From positions 103,810,821 to 103,874,820 of the forward strand of contig JBCFYV010009882.1 in NCBI GenBank assembly GCA_039000515.1: a stretch of DNA of 64,000 nt, written 5' to 3'. Position 1 is the stretch's first letter. Each line of letters starts with the position of its first letter. This DNA is from Timema cristinae (Eukaryota > Arthropoda > Insecta > Phasmatodea > Timematidae). The notes under the pieces were generated by a model. It did not search any database. It had not been told where the DNA came from and saw only the letters and a program-made list of their open reading frames with translations. Position numbers and translations under genes: made by a program. This document shows, one piece after another, positions 43,600 through 54,780 of this stretch.

Positions 43600-44256
43600 T
43601 CGGTGGTGGATTAGGCACTTTTTATGAGAGAGATGGTGGATTAGGCACTTTTTATGTGGGAGATTGGGGGGATTGGGCACTTTTTATGTGGGAGATTGGG
43701 GGACTTGGCACTTTTTATCTATACTAATATTATAAAGAGGAAAGATTTGATGTATTGTTGTTTTTTGTTTGTAATGGATAAACCCAAAAACTACTGGACC
43801 GAATTTAAAAATTCTTTCACCAATATAAAGCTACATTATCAGCGAGTAACATAGGCTATATTTTATTTTGAAAATTTAATTTATTCCTCATAAAAATGTC
43901 GATAGTATATTATATAGTCGTTGGAAAAAAAAAGTTGTAGAAGGGAAAGTGGGGTTGGTGATGGGGGCGGGGAGGTAGGGGTGAGGAAAGAGGAATGAGA
44001 TGAAAATAGGAGGGAGGATAAAAAGAGGGAGGGGGCTATACAGTGATGGTAGAACTGTATTTTCAAAAAAAAAATAAGTAAAAAGTTTTGTTTTTATATT
44101 GACATGATGGATGATTTGAAGCTTTGTTTTGCAGGATTCTTTACAATATTTTTTTACGGGGAAGGGGGCTAGTGTGACATATTGGGGGATTGGGAACTTT
44201 TTATGAGAGAGATGGTGGATTAGGCACTTTTTATGTGAAAGATTGGGAGATAGGCA
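43600..44256 (+). repeat. GGATTAGGCACTTTTTATG minisatellite, split by Helitron
   Basis: Units of about 31-34 bp (GGTGGATTAGGCACTTTTTA then TGTGGGAGATTGG) occur four times before 43717 and resume after 44173 with two to three more. The two parts align exactly across the inserted Helitron. Confidence 0.88.
43718..44172 (+). mobile_element. Non-autonomous Helitron, 455 bp
   Basis: The 5' end TCTATACTAATATTATAAAG and the block AAAACTACTGGACCGAATTT..AAAATTCTTTCACCA are typical of arthropod Helitrons. The 3' end is GGGGGCTAG. It sits exactly between A and T (CTTTTTA/TC...CTAG/TGTGAC), the Helitron target rule, and removing it restores the surrounding minisatellite. The usual 3' hairpin is weak. 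A purine-rich run lies at 43930-44040. Confidence 0.9.
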
Positions 44257-44333
44257 CTTCACAATATAATATTAATTAGAAATGAATGCAATAAATATCC
44301 AGCAGACAACAATTCAGTACAAGCCATTCAGTT

Positions 44334-44562
44334 TGCAACGCGTCTTACTACCCGTTCGGAATACACACGTACAGTAATTACGCTAGTGGAATATTGATGA
44401 GGAAAGTGATAAAATGTGTCCACATTTGCGTTGAGGGATAGTGGAAAACCATTCAGGTAAAAACCCTCAGCACACCCGACCGGGATAGAACCTCATCTCC
44501 CCGTCTTCAACAGTCTAGTCTATTGCGAGAGTATCGCCTTAGACCATGCGGCCACCAAAGGG
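44334..44562 (-). mobile_element. tRNA-derived SINE, type B
   Basis: Inverted tail CGCGTCTTACTACCCGTTCG through head CATGCGGCCACCAAAG. A more degraded related piece follows at 44570-44757 (GACCACGTGACCACTAATGC). Confidence 0.82.
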
Positions 44563-44930
44563 GGTAATTCTCACCATCGAATGACCTTAATTAATGGGTA
44601 AGGTCATGAAGGTAAATTAATGGAAATGCACCCGCATTAGCCTGCGGTAAGCAACCCCCAGTTCATCTGGCCTAGATGTGAATCTTGATCTACCGTTTCC
44701 GGCAAAATATTATATATCAAGACTGACTCCCTAGACCACGTGACCACTAATGCTGGTAAGAAAACAACACACCAACGTAAGAGTAATATTATTAAAAATC
44801 ACACAGGTATTAAAAGCAAAGTTTAATGTGTCAACAATCCCTGGCCAGCGCTACTCACACTTTACACATGACCGATGTTTCTGTACTCAATTCAGTACTG
44901 AATTCACTTTACAAGTCAACTATCAGACAG

Positions 44931-45195
44931 CCTCTGGGGTCTAGTGGTTAGAGATTCTGGCTACAGATCCATAGGTCTTGGGTTTGATCCCCGGCGCTTC
45001 TAACGGGGTCAAACTCAGCTTTGTGAGGACAAATGAGGAACTACTTGAATAAAGAGGTAGCGGCTCCGGTCTAGAAAACGAGATTAGCGGCCGAAGGGCT
45101 CATTGTGCTGACCACACGACACCCTCTATCCACAAATGTTGGCACTATCTTTGCCAGCAGAAGGCGGCCGCTTGCTCGGTATATCTCAGGCTCAC
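44931..45195 (+). mobile_element. SINE type D (uninterrupted copy)
   Basis: tRNA-like head CTGGGGTCTAGTGGTTAGAG (A box) and GGGTTTGATCCCCGG (B box) are followed by ACTACTTGAATAAAGAGG and CTGACCACACGACACCCTC. It matches the split copy at 35530-36135. Confidence 0.82.
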
Positions 45196-45845
45196 ATAAC
45201 TGAGTTTTTTACATCACCTTATAATAATGGCGACTATTAGCAAAGCAAGTACCGCAGCTATCATGTAAACCCGCTTGTAATTTGATAGTAGCGCAGCTCC
45301 TAGTCCTCAGAAATGTTTGTACAGACGCATGCGCAGAAGAGAATGAGTTGTCATATATTAGCAAAGAGAACAAAGATTTTTTTAAATTTTTCAAACACAA
45401 ACAAAACCAAATATCTTTGTTCTGGAAAAAAAAAAGTTTTGAAGGAAATGGTGATGTAATTAAATTGTTTTATAGGATATTGTCATTGTTTAATAAATAT
45501 GCCACATTGTTATAAAATATTTATCAAACTTCTATTTTATTTACACGTAAACAATTTTAATAAGAAATTTCAACTGTACGGTTGGTATCAACTGTTTGTA
45601 AAACAAGGATGACATCAATGTATGTGAGAACGTGTGTCGTATATTCGTGCTAGCTACTTTGCTGGCTATTCCATGACAGTTGCCACCATCATTTCATTAC
45701 AAGTTTCTCTACTGAATTAAATACGAAAACATCGGCCGTATATGTGGCGCATCAAAGAGATGCAGGCCCTGGGAGCTGCTAGTAGCGACCAGCCAAATAA
45801 AAAGACAAATTAGTGCTGTTAAATTAACACTAAACTATTTAATTA

Positions 45846-46105
45846 TTATTATTTTATTATTATTTAGCACCGCGTCTTACTACTCGTTCGGGTTATAAGC
45901 TTAAGTACTAATTACGTTAATGGATTAGGAATTGAGAAGGTTGAATTAAAGGAATTGAACCCGCATTTGCGTGGAGGGAGAGTGTAAAACCATTTAGGAA
46001 CCCCCCCCAGTTCACCTGACCGAGATTCGAACCTCGATCTCCCCGTCCTCGGCAGTCGAGCTCAACACGACAAGCGCGTTAGCTAACTACGCCACCGAGG
46101 CGGGT
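45846..46105 (-). mobile_element. tRNA-derived SINE, type A (full length)
   Basis: An inverted complete copy is flanked by the 13-bp duplication AACTATTTAATTA (45833-45845, 46106-46118). Confidence 0.93.
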
Positions 46106-46159
46106 AACTATTTAATTAGTATTACCAATTATTTGGATATTTTATATTAATTATGTATA

Positions 46160-46715
46160 CAGGGTGTTCGGAAACTCAACTCCCAAACCGCATATATAGC
46201 TTGTTTGAACCAAAAGTAATACAACATTCCTGTACACTTACATCTGGCTTACTATCCTAATACCATTAAATTGTGTCCAAAGTTTCGGAGTACACCACCG
46301 GGCGAGCAAAGCTGTGCAATTATGCGTGTATAACAGGTTGCATAGGAGTTAGGCGCAAGGCACTAGACATGTAATAATGGCAAGCATTCTCTGTGATGTT
46401 GGACCGTTAATGACCCTCAGAACGTGTTCTCATTTCTAAATGGACTGGTGTGTTGCTTACTATTATTTGTGTTATGTTCTGCTGCCGTGCTGCAAGATGT
46501 AGATGTGTATAGTACCACGCGCCTAACTCCTATGCAACTTGTTATACACGCGTGCTTGAACAGCTTTGCTCTCCCGGCGATATAGGCAGAAACATTGAAC
46601 ACAATTTAATGGTATTAGCATAGTTTACTGGATGTAAGTGTACAGGGATTTTGTATAACTTTTGGTTCAAACAAGCAACATGTGCAGTTTGGGCTCTGAG
46701 TTTCCAAACACCCTG
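46160..46715. mobile_element. Foldback mariner-type MITE, copy 1
   Basis: The ends CAGGGTGTTCGGAAACTC and inverted GAGTTTCCAAACACCCTG are flanked by TA. Inverted similarity runs for more than 200 bp from each end (AACAGGTTGCATAGGAGTTA against TAACTCCTATGCAACTTGTT), leaving a centre of about 100 bp. No transposase is encoded. Confidence 0.9.
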
Positions 46716-46739
46716 TATATATAAATACATTGAAAATAA

Positions 46740-47800
46740 ATAAACAAAACAAATTTAGATCTACATGTATTTATTTAATTTAAGAACACTCAAGTGCTAG
46801 ATTAATTCAAACATTAATGTGATTATTACGTTAAACCATCTAAACTAGAAAGCATGATGTAAAGGGTGAATCATGCCCGTTCTATTCTAATTTTTACCAC
46901 AATATAAATGTGAATAAGCTCACCGTTGGCTTAAACCATAACAGCTAAAACGATTTGATTAAAAGTGAGGACTTACACTATTTAATCTAAGGGCACAGGG
47001 TCAGAAGGGTGAGTACTATCAGTGACTAGCTAAAGACAAGTCAAGAAGAGCCTTTTAGAAGAGACAAGAATCTTTCTTTTTGCCATCAACATTGATAACA
47101 TTTTACTATATTGTTAGTGTTATTTTATAGTTATTGATAACATGACTTGACGTATGAATACATTAAAGTAGATCTAGTAACTTTCCTATCTCTCAGATAT
47201 TGTACTTTCTCTAAAAGTTGGACTTATCTAACGTAAGATAAAATAAGGTAGATGGTGTTTTTTTTGTCAGTACTGAAAATCAGTGAAAACTATCCACTTA
47301 CTATCAGTACAAAACTATATCTATTATAATGGGAACGGTGAATTGTTCTAGTAGTAGTTGTAAGCTATTTAATTAATATATTCTAATGAGATGTGTTGAT
47401 GGAGGTAGGAATTATTCGCCATTGTCTTGATGAGAGAACGAACAGGCATCAGTTGAACCATGATCAAGAAACCAGCACGTCTGCACTGAGCCAACTGTGC
47501 TGGTTTTTACAATGGTCCTAAACTTACTTCTATCTTTATTATTTCAAAAGATTATTTGAGTTGATATGCTTAGATCAATGCTCAGTTCATACGCATGTTT
47601 GTACGTACTTATATCTTTCTGCCGGGAAATAGCACACAGTTTTTATTCATATTTTATTTATTATCGTTAGAGACATGGAATAGAGCAATTTCAGATTACA
47701 TCGGTAGCACATTAGCTTTTAAATATGGGATTTTGTTGCATTTTAATGTGACATCTTGAAGTTAAGCGATCCTAAATTATATTTTAATCATCTGTCTTAA
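46740..47800. other. Intergenic, no gene identified
   Basis: A+T-rich sequence. A short G+C-richer piece at 47420-47510 is open on the minus strand (CRRAGFLIMVQLMPVRSLIK) but has no convincing splice context. Confidence 0.35.
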
Positions 47801-47809
47801 TATTTTGAG

Positions 47810-48109
47810 CAGTGGCGGATTTAAAATGTTTGCGCCCCTAAGCACAATTATAATATTCACCCCCTCCCCACAATTTTTTCAAGGGTTTCAGGAGGTTTTG
47901 GGAGAAGAGATGTGGGGGTGGGGGTGGGGGGAAGTTAGTATTTGAGAAAAGATTTCTACGAAAGAAAACCAGGCATGTACACGCCATAAGCGTAATTATT
48001 AAAAACAAAATATTAAAATTAAAATAATGCCATCAAAAATATGCCCCCCCCCCAATTCCACCACCCCTAGGCCCGTGTCTAGTGGGCCTAAAGTGTAAAT
48101 TCGCCTCTG
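47810..48109. mobile_element. hAT-type MITE, 300 bp
   Basis: The inverted ends CAGTGGCGGATTTA and CAGAGGCGAATTTA are flanked by the 8-bp duplication ATTTTGAG (47802-47809, 48110-48117), as expected for hAT. The interior is G- and C-run rich and has no open frame. Confidence 0.9.
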
Positions 48110-48548
48110 ATTTTGAGTTTAAAAAAAAGAACAGAGCATTTATTGTTTTAATTTCTTGGTTATTCGTCTACAACTGTTCTTAGAACTGATTTTGCAATGA
48201 GAAAATGTTGCCACTAAACCCAGGCTGTTTACTTGATACATAACTTACCTATTGACTTAATAGTTGGAGATTCTAGGACCAATACAAAATGAAAATGAAA
48301 CAAATGCATTTTACCTTTACGTTAAGACACAAGATTCGTAGACTAGTTTTGAAAACAGTTATATTTAGTGAATAATGAACATTTTCGTATATTAGAGAAT
48401 CTTTAATTAAACTTAGGTCAAAAATTGCAAAGATTTCTTTGAAAATATCAATATTCAAATAATTCGCTCTTATTACTAATGTGTTATTTCTGTCCTTATA
48501 TGTGCGGTTTAATCTTGTATCTTGTTATTTTATTTGTCTTTGCTGTAG

Positions 48549-49006
48549 CCAAGACCGTATCCAGCCAATAATTTCGGGGGGGGGGGGGGGGGAGGGGGGT
48601 GATTTGGTTGTCACATCCCCAAATTTCTGGAAGCTAGAAAAATTTCTAAATTATAAACAGTTCTAGAAGCTCTCTGAAGTGTTTTTTTTCATGGTAAAAT
48701 AACCCTCCTAGCTGCCGAAGACTTGGAAAAATTTCTAAATATTAAACACTTTTTTGAAGTTCTGTAAAGTTTTTTTTTATGGTAAAGTAACCCCCAAAAT
48801 GCCGAAGGCTAGGAAAATATCTAAATATTTAACACTTCTAGAAGCTATCTAAATTGATTTTTATGATAACACAACCCCCTAATTTGTAAGTGTAACTTAA
48901 TTATGATATTTTTTGAACCATAAATAAAGCCATATATATATTTTGTTCATACAATTTCGCGGAGGTTTTTAACCCCCAAGCCCCCCCCCCCCCCCGGTTA
49001 CGGCAA
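48549..49006. mobile_element. MITE with GGCCGTAGCC-like ends, copy 2
   Basis: AAGACCGTATCCAGCCAATA and a long G run open it; AAGCCCCCCC...CGGTTACGGC closes it. The interior repeats TCTAGAAGCTCTC three times. It overlaps the downstream side of the unknown exon at 48970-49382, so that gene's first intron begins close to or inside it. Confidence 0.78.
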
Positions 49007-49382
49007 AGAAAGGTGAGGGTGTATTGGAGACGTACGTGACTCGGTTGTTTTTCCAGTAGAGAATGCACTGTTGCGTACCTGTGTCGAAGATAAGAGCCCA
49101 ACTGGAAGAAATCCTGCAGATCTCAATGCCGACGCTACCGGCGAGGGCGATCCAATCCGTGTCCGCCGGAGGACCGGTGAAGGAACAAGCCGCGAAAGCA
49201 TCATGCTGAGGGAATGTTGAACCTCCTAGCAGGAAACCCTTCTCGTGTCTCCAATAGATGGAGAAAAGCAGACCACACCATTGAGGATCGACACTGAACG
49301 AAATCATCTCCATGAAACCAACTTCTTTTGAATTTGAAGCCTCGAAGGAATCCGAGGCCTCGTCCACCCACTGAACTTGCAT
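48970..49382 (-). CDS. Unidentified coding exon (first or early exon)
   Basis: A G+C-richer minus-strand frame of 137 codons; about 120 codons look coding, up to a donor AGTCAC/gtacgt near 49034. It contains VGFMEMISFSVDPQWCGLLF, FLLGGSTFPQHDAFAACSF and WALIFDTGTQQCILYWKNNR. The pattern of short hydrophobic strands suggests a beta-rich fold, perhaps a propeller. The frame opens with ATG at 49380-49382, but an acceptor-like gttcag lies just inside it. I do not recognise the family, and downstream exons were not found. The frame running on into the MITE is not coding. Confidence 0.5.
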
Positions 49383-49659
49383 TACATTACGAGATTACAA
49401 GATATTTTTCACGAGTTACAACCCACACTTTTTTACTAAACTATTACACTGATGTTACTTTCGCAAAAGAAGAAAACAGTTTTGGTGACCTTGGCACAGT
49501 TGTAGCAAAAACCGATAAATTTAATTTTTGCAGGCTATTATTATTAATTTTTTGGCTTTCCTTGCAATACAAGACAACTAGACAAAACAAACCTTTCGAC
49601 TCCCGCACAGAACTTAATGTAAGCTTCAGTAATGTTCTCTACAACATTTGGTGAAAACC

Positions 49660-49960
49660 AGCTCCTTGTTCAAGAACACCGGAAGTCTAGCGACTGACCT
49701 GGAATAACTGACGTTAGCGTGTGCGTGGACCAAACTAAAAACTTTTTTTTTTCTTTACAAGGGAACAGCTGAAAAAACATGGCGACCTCCCGTAAGATCA
49801 ATAACCGACGCTCGGTCCGACGCAGTGTACTATTCTCTCTCCTGCGGCGCCATCTTCTGTGGTCGTCGCCTTCATGACTATAAATAATACGTCGTCAGAT
49901 CTCGACCTGTGGGGCCAACCAACGCTTCCTACTTGCGTTCTGAAGCGCGTCGCATCGATC
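49660..49960. promoter_or_regulatory. Candidate promoter, GC-rich
   Basis: In an A+T-rich window this stretch is rich in G+C and CpG. It carries an ETS-type ACCGGAAGT (49678), CRE-like TGACGT (49709), and YY1-type AACATGGCGAC on the plus strand (49777) and AAGATGGCGCC on the minus strand (49847-49857). Such sets mark housekeeping transcription starts. It lies just upstream of the minus-strand exon at 49382 and could serve it. Confidence 0.4.
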
Positions 49961-49973
49961 CAATATGTTTCAT

Positions 49974-50264
49974 TATTATTATTATTATTATTAGCACCGC
50001 GTCTTACTACCCGTCCAGGTTATACACACTTACGCTAATGTGTAATGGTAGGGTGATTGTGAGATGAAATGGAGGACCTACAGTTTAACGTGGGATCCGA
50101 ACCACGGTGAAGGCCTGGAATTCCACACATTTACAAGATAGCTTGTCAGAGGTGAAGGAAGGGTTTGGAAATCAGATAAATATGTGCCGGGACCGAGGAT
50201 TGAACCCCGGACCCCAGCACAGAAGTCTGACACCTTACCCCTAGACCACCAGCTCACCCCCCAC
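49974..50264 (-). mobile_element. tRNA-derived SINE, type C
   Basis: A leading (ATT)n run, inverted tail AGCACCGCGTCTTACTACCC, body and head CTAGACCACCAGCTCACC are present. Confidence 0.9.
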
Positions 50265-50799
50265 ACAAACAATTTCAGTTGCGGTTTTTTCTTTCTTTAT
50301 GAAACATGTCTTAATGTCAGTCCTGAGATATCCTCAAACTTATACTAATAGGATGTTGGTGAGAAGGTTATATTTAAATGAAATGTACCCACATTTGCTA
50401 CAGATATACCCCTCATAATAATCACCCCCTTATTGTAAATATGAGGATAGATCTGGATGGGAAGTAAGACTTGATGCACAAAGTTGAGATGGAAACTAAA
50501 AATTGGGTGGGGTTAAGGATGGGGGAGGGGGGGGGGGGCAAGTGTTGACCAAGGATCGCCAAGTGTCACTGTGACATCTGGCACTATACAGGAAATAGCG
50601 ACTATTACAGTTTTTTCTGATCTTTCCGTTAGTGAAAATATAATAGACCTATTGAGATTGTTTGACGGCCATTACGTTTAGAGGGTTTAGTAGAATTCAA
50701 GGGGGGGATAGAAAATAATTCCGCAAAGGGAGGGGAAGGGGGTCTGATTTATAAATAGCACTTTTTTCTATACTCAAAGTCTTATTACCTTTACGGGAT

Positions 50800-50950
50800 C
50801 CACACATTTTAATAGATGATGGTGAGATTGAAGTTCGAATACCGGTTGGGTGTACTGTGGGTAGTTATTACTAAATGTTTTCTCACTCTTCCTCCACGCA
50901 AATTTGATTACATTTATTCTAAATTTTACCTTTCTATTTCTAGTTCTTGT
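50800..50950 (+). mobile_element. SINE type B, degraded body
   Basis: GAAGTTCGAATACCGGTTGG (B box), AATGTTTTCTCACTC and CCTCCACGCAAATTTG identify it. The head is eroded and the tail lost. Confidence 0.55.
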
Positions 50951-51239
50951 CTCAACACCGTAATTAAATTTCAAATATCATGAACGACACGGTTAAAAGA
51001 CCAAACATAGAGAACTATTGATGTTCCTGCTCTATGATGAGTTACAGTCCTGGATGAATATATATATATTTTTAAATTGATGCACCCACCGTTGAGTGAG
51101 GCGTGCTATTAGCATAAATAGCATATACTTAGGGCCAATTAGTGTTGATTGGTGTGTGGGTCGTTGCGCTAGTTACATCTTGGTGTATGTTGTCAAATTG
51201 TACCTGCACGACATAAACAATGGTAGTGCAAGCGCTAAG

Positions 51240-51545
51240 AAATGGCCTCTTCTGGTATCTTGGTCCGTCTGGGGAAATGTCTGAGCATTAGAGAGCAAGG
51301 CTTCAAGAACTTGAATGCAGAAGGAATTGGCGAGTGGAGGAGGTTATATAATGATGTGATCTATATATACTCTGTACTCATCACAATATTCTTTAGGTTA
51401 ATCAAGTCTCGTAGATTACTGTGGGCAGGACTTGCAGGGTGAATGGTAGATTCTAGAACTGTGTTCAGGGTGTTAGCTGGCGAACCCAGTGGGAAGACCT
51501 AAATGCAGATGTGAAGAAAGCATTAGATTGGACCTGAAAGAGATA
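51240..51545 (+). mobile_element. LINE reverse transcriptase C-terminal fragment
   Basis: The plus strand reads IKSRRLLWAG and, after frame breaks, MVDSRTVFRVLAGEPSGKT. This matches the RLRWAGHVARM...R..V..G...G.R linker near the end of many arthropod non-LTR retrotransposon proteins. It runs straight into the minisatellite. Confidence 0.6.
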
Positions 51546-52020
51546 GGGTGTAATGAGGTGGACTGGATAGAACTAGCTCAAGATAGGGATAGGGTGTAAT
51601 GAGGTGGACTGGATAGAACTAGCTCAAGATAGAGATAGGGTGTAATGAGGTGGACTGGATAGAACTAGCTCAAGATAGAGATAGGGTGTAATGAGGTGGA
51701 CTGGATAGAACTAGCTCAGGATATGGATAGAGTGTAATGAGGTGGACTGGATAGAACTAGCTCAAGATAGGGATAGGGTGTAATGAGGTGGACTGGATAG
51801 AACTAGCTCAAGATAGAGATAGGGTGTAATGAGGTGGACTGGATAGAACTAGCTCAAGATAGAGATAGGGTGTAATGAGGTGGACTGGATAGAACTAGCT
51901 CAAGATAGAGATAAGGTGTAATGAGGTGGACTGGATAGAACTAGCTCAAGATAGAGATAGGGTGTAATGAGGTGGACTGGATAGAACTAGCTCAAGATAG
52001 GAATAGGGTGCAATTAAGTG
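51544..52020 (+). repeat. 46-bp minisatellite, about 10.5 copies, derived from a LINE
   Basis: The unit TAGGGTGTAATGAGGTGGAC-TGGATAGAACTAGCTCAAGATAGAGA repeats at exact 46-base steps (51544, 51590, 51636 ... 51958, last partial at 52004). One frame of each unit reads GCNEVDWIELAQDRDR, the C-terminal motif of LINE ORF2 proteins. Copies differ by one to three bases. The unit is not a multiple of three. Confidence 0.92.
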
Positions 52021-52586
52021 GACTGAATTAGGTTAAGTTGACACACTTTTTTAAGTGTGTTAATGAACTTTTGGGTTTTTAAATGTCAATGATTAAATAA
52101 GTTAAATGAGTTCTTAACTAAACTAGACATTTTTTAATATAAATATAGTTTTATTAATCATTATTTAAATACAGCACCAAGATTTACAGGCCAAGTTTGA
52201 TATGTTAGTAATGTAGAGGCATCATATCAAGTCATTTGGTATTTGGCAAGGGAAGACCATATACAATTGAGTATGTCATAGTCTGTGCAACAAATGTGAC
52301 TATCATATATATGACCTCAGCAAGTATACATATGTACCTATGTGTGTTTAATAGCTATATTAATCTTACTCCAGTTCAATGATAACTGAAAGTAACACTT
52401 TTAAATTAACTATATATTTGAAAATAATTTTTAAGAACGTTAAAATATTTCCTGTTTAATAAAACTGAATAAATTGTAAAAATTTGTGATTCATTTTCAT
52501 CGTCATCATATTAGGCTTTACGTCATTATAATAAGTTTGTATACTGATGTAGAACTAATTTATTATGTATTTGCTATAAAAGTCTG

Positions 52587-52815
52587 AAACCTTATCTCAA
52601 TTGGTAGCGTGTCTGTCTGTCTATTGAGCTAAGGGTCCCAAGCTCGTTTCCCGGCCAGGCTGAACATTTATAATTGATAAAAATATGGGTTAACCCTTTC
52701 AAATCGATAAATTAACGGCCAGGGACTGGATGTTGTGCCTGTCCTAGTCTTAAGTTATATTATAAGACATACGACAGGCCTAGCAAGCCGGTAGTGGAGA
52801 ATATATGGCTTAGAT
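52587..52815 (+). mobile_element. tRNA-derived SINE, type E
   Basis: Head ATCTCAATTGGTAGCGTGTC (A box) and CAAGCTCGTTTCCCGGCC (B-box region) are followed by GCCTGTCCTAGTCTTAAG and ACGACAGGCCTAGCAAGCCG. The inverted relative is at 9632-9842. Confidence 0.65.
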
Positions 52816-52819
52816 AAAA

Positions 52820-53700
52820 AAAACTGATCACAGGCTTGAAACATTAATGGACGCAATAATTTGCTATAAAAGTCATTAATATATTTATAGTTAGATGCTG
52901 TGTGACAAAATTTATCCCTCACAAAAATTTCGAAAATATTACTCCGTGTTCTTAAATGTATTGCACAGAATTTTAATTGCCAAAGCTATTTCTGGTGTAT
53001 TTTAAATGGCTAATGATTAGTTATTACTATTACTACCAACCAAACCTTGTTTTAATAAATATAAAGAACTATTACAAATTTTAAATTATCTGGACCAATT
53101 TCAGTGTAGACCTATTTTTACACTCCAAGAATGATAAATTTTGATATACAGATATTATATATCTGTTAACACAATAAAATGTTGTACAATAATAAGCAAC
53201 GTTATATATAATGTCACAATAATATAACATAATTTTATAACAATAGATTTGATCAACAATATTCTTAAAAAGTAGTTCTTAACATTTTTAATGAGCAATG
53301 CTTATAATCAAAAACTTCAACAATTCATTTTTATTCAATTAAATATCTTAAACTATTTAAGATTGTATCTTCCAATATTATTTTGATTTCCATTGTAACT
53401 GTCTCAAAACTATTTGCTGATGATTTGTTTAATCTTAATCGTTTTGTTAGGTAAATATTGTTGAAGTAGACGTCAACTGTCAGCAACAATAACATTATCT
53501 TTTAAACAACAACAGTATTTCTAAAAAAGCATGTACAATGTGTTTAAATAGTCGAGTGTCACATAATATTGTTGCGGCACTTAATAAAATAATTATTATT
53601 ATTGCGACCCAAAAAGGCGCAATTGATGTTGATTGTTCTCCTGGAAATTAAATACGTCAGTTTCTGTCTTGCTCGAGATCCTGGAAGCTAGATTTCATTA
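52820..53700. other. Gene-free A+T-rich stretch
   Basis: No exon and no recognisable element was seen. Confidence 0.4.
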
Positions 53701-53707
53701 TTCTTTA

Positions 53708-54088
53708 AGACCTAGGGCTACCGCGCACTGGGCGACCAGCCTCGGTGACCTTTTAGACACCGGCGACTTGCTCCGCGACAGTCCATTTAATTTATAATTT
53801 CTAATGGATTTGTCCAGTTGGCAAACTGGTTGCCTGCGTACCGATCGCTACCCCAGTGGTCGCCGCGGCCAACTGGTTGCCTGCGCACCGCTCGCTACCC
53901 CAGTGGTCGCCGCGGCCAACTGGTTGCCTGCGCACCGATCGCTACCCCAGTGGTCGCCGTGGCCAACTGGTTGCCTGCGCACCGCGCGCTCCTCAGTGGT
54001 CGCCTGCGCACCGCTCGCTGTCCCATTTACCACACGAATTCTCGCTGATCGCGGGTAGCGCGGCTGGTCGCCCAGTGTGTGATGGACC
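53708..54088. mobile_element. GC-rich PIF/Harbinger-like MITE with internal 47-bp repeat
   Basis: The inverted ends share CACTGGGCGACCAGCC (53728-53743 and inverted at about 54060-54077), with TTA on both flanks (53705-53707, 54089-54091). The centre holds about 3.5 units of 47 bp (CCAACTGGTTGCCTGCGCAC-CGCTCGCTACCCCAGTGGTC-GCCGCGG) starting near 53824. It is strikingly G+C-rich against its surroundings. Overlapping open frames in several phases arise from the repeat and are not genes. Confidence 0.75.
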
Positions 54089-54539
54089 TTAGGGGTGAAC
54101 AAGGGCGTCCATGTGGGTTTTACTAATGGGGGCAGAGTTGGAGTCCCATATACTGGGGGTGTGGCACCCCCCTCTCTTCCTCAAGAGAATATTTCAGGAA
54201 TTTATTCTTGTGGGAGGGAATTTTAGATCACCTGAACATAATCATGAAATAATGAATTATATAAGTTTCAAGAGCCAATTTTTATTTTTAATAAATCAAT
54301 AAAATGTTTCAGATAAATTAACAAAAAATTAAGTTTAATTGTAGCTGAACTCATTGAAAAGAAACGTATTTTCCACAAGTTTATTGAACAGAACAAATTG
54401 AAAAGAAAGCTGTTGAAGATGGAATGGGAGGAAATATACATTTTATAATTTTTATCTCTGTTACCTCGAATATTGATGATTCAAAGTTGTTAGTATCAAA
54501 ACACAACTTTATTTTTCGCAATAATTATGAAAAAAAAAG

Positions 54540-54780
54540 CAAATATTGCAACCCAACCCAACACATCTTTTTGGCTCTGACCGACTCTCCCAACAACAAC
54601 ATCCCCAACAAGTTGGGAATGCGTTTATATTGTAACACAACTTGTTGGGATCGTGTTGGCCAACATGTTGTGCTACAATATGAACGAGGTTTTGCTAGTC
54701 ATGATCATTTACACTACACACCACTCGTATTGTGGTGATATGTTGCCTACCCCGCAGGCGCATGTAGCGCCAACTTCCAA
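54540..54780. repeat. Inverted-repeat element with CAACTTGTTGG palindromes
   Basis: TTGTAACACAACTTGTTGGG and CCAACATGTTGTGCTACAA face each other around 54632-54683, with further CAACAAGTTGG upstream. It is probably a MITE relic; its ends were not found. Confidence 0.4.

Noticed and set aside
43888..44262. 124-codon minus-strand frame rich in Pro/Ser/Leu
   Set aside because: It falls in the purine-rich part of the Helitron and the flanking minisatellite; low complexity and no homology.
51544..52020. CRISPR-like regular array
   Set aside because: Units are contiguous without unique spacers, in a eukaryotic genome; it is a minisatellite.
53804..54102. Four overlapping open frames of 76-84 codons in GC-rich DNA
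   Set aside because: They are produced by the 47-bp repeat of a MITE lacking stop-rich A+T sequence; there are no splice signals or homology.
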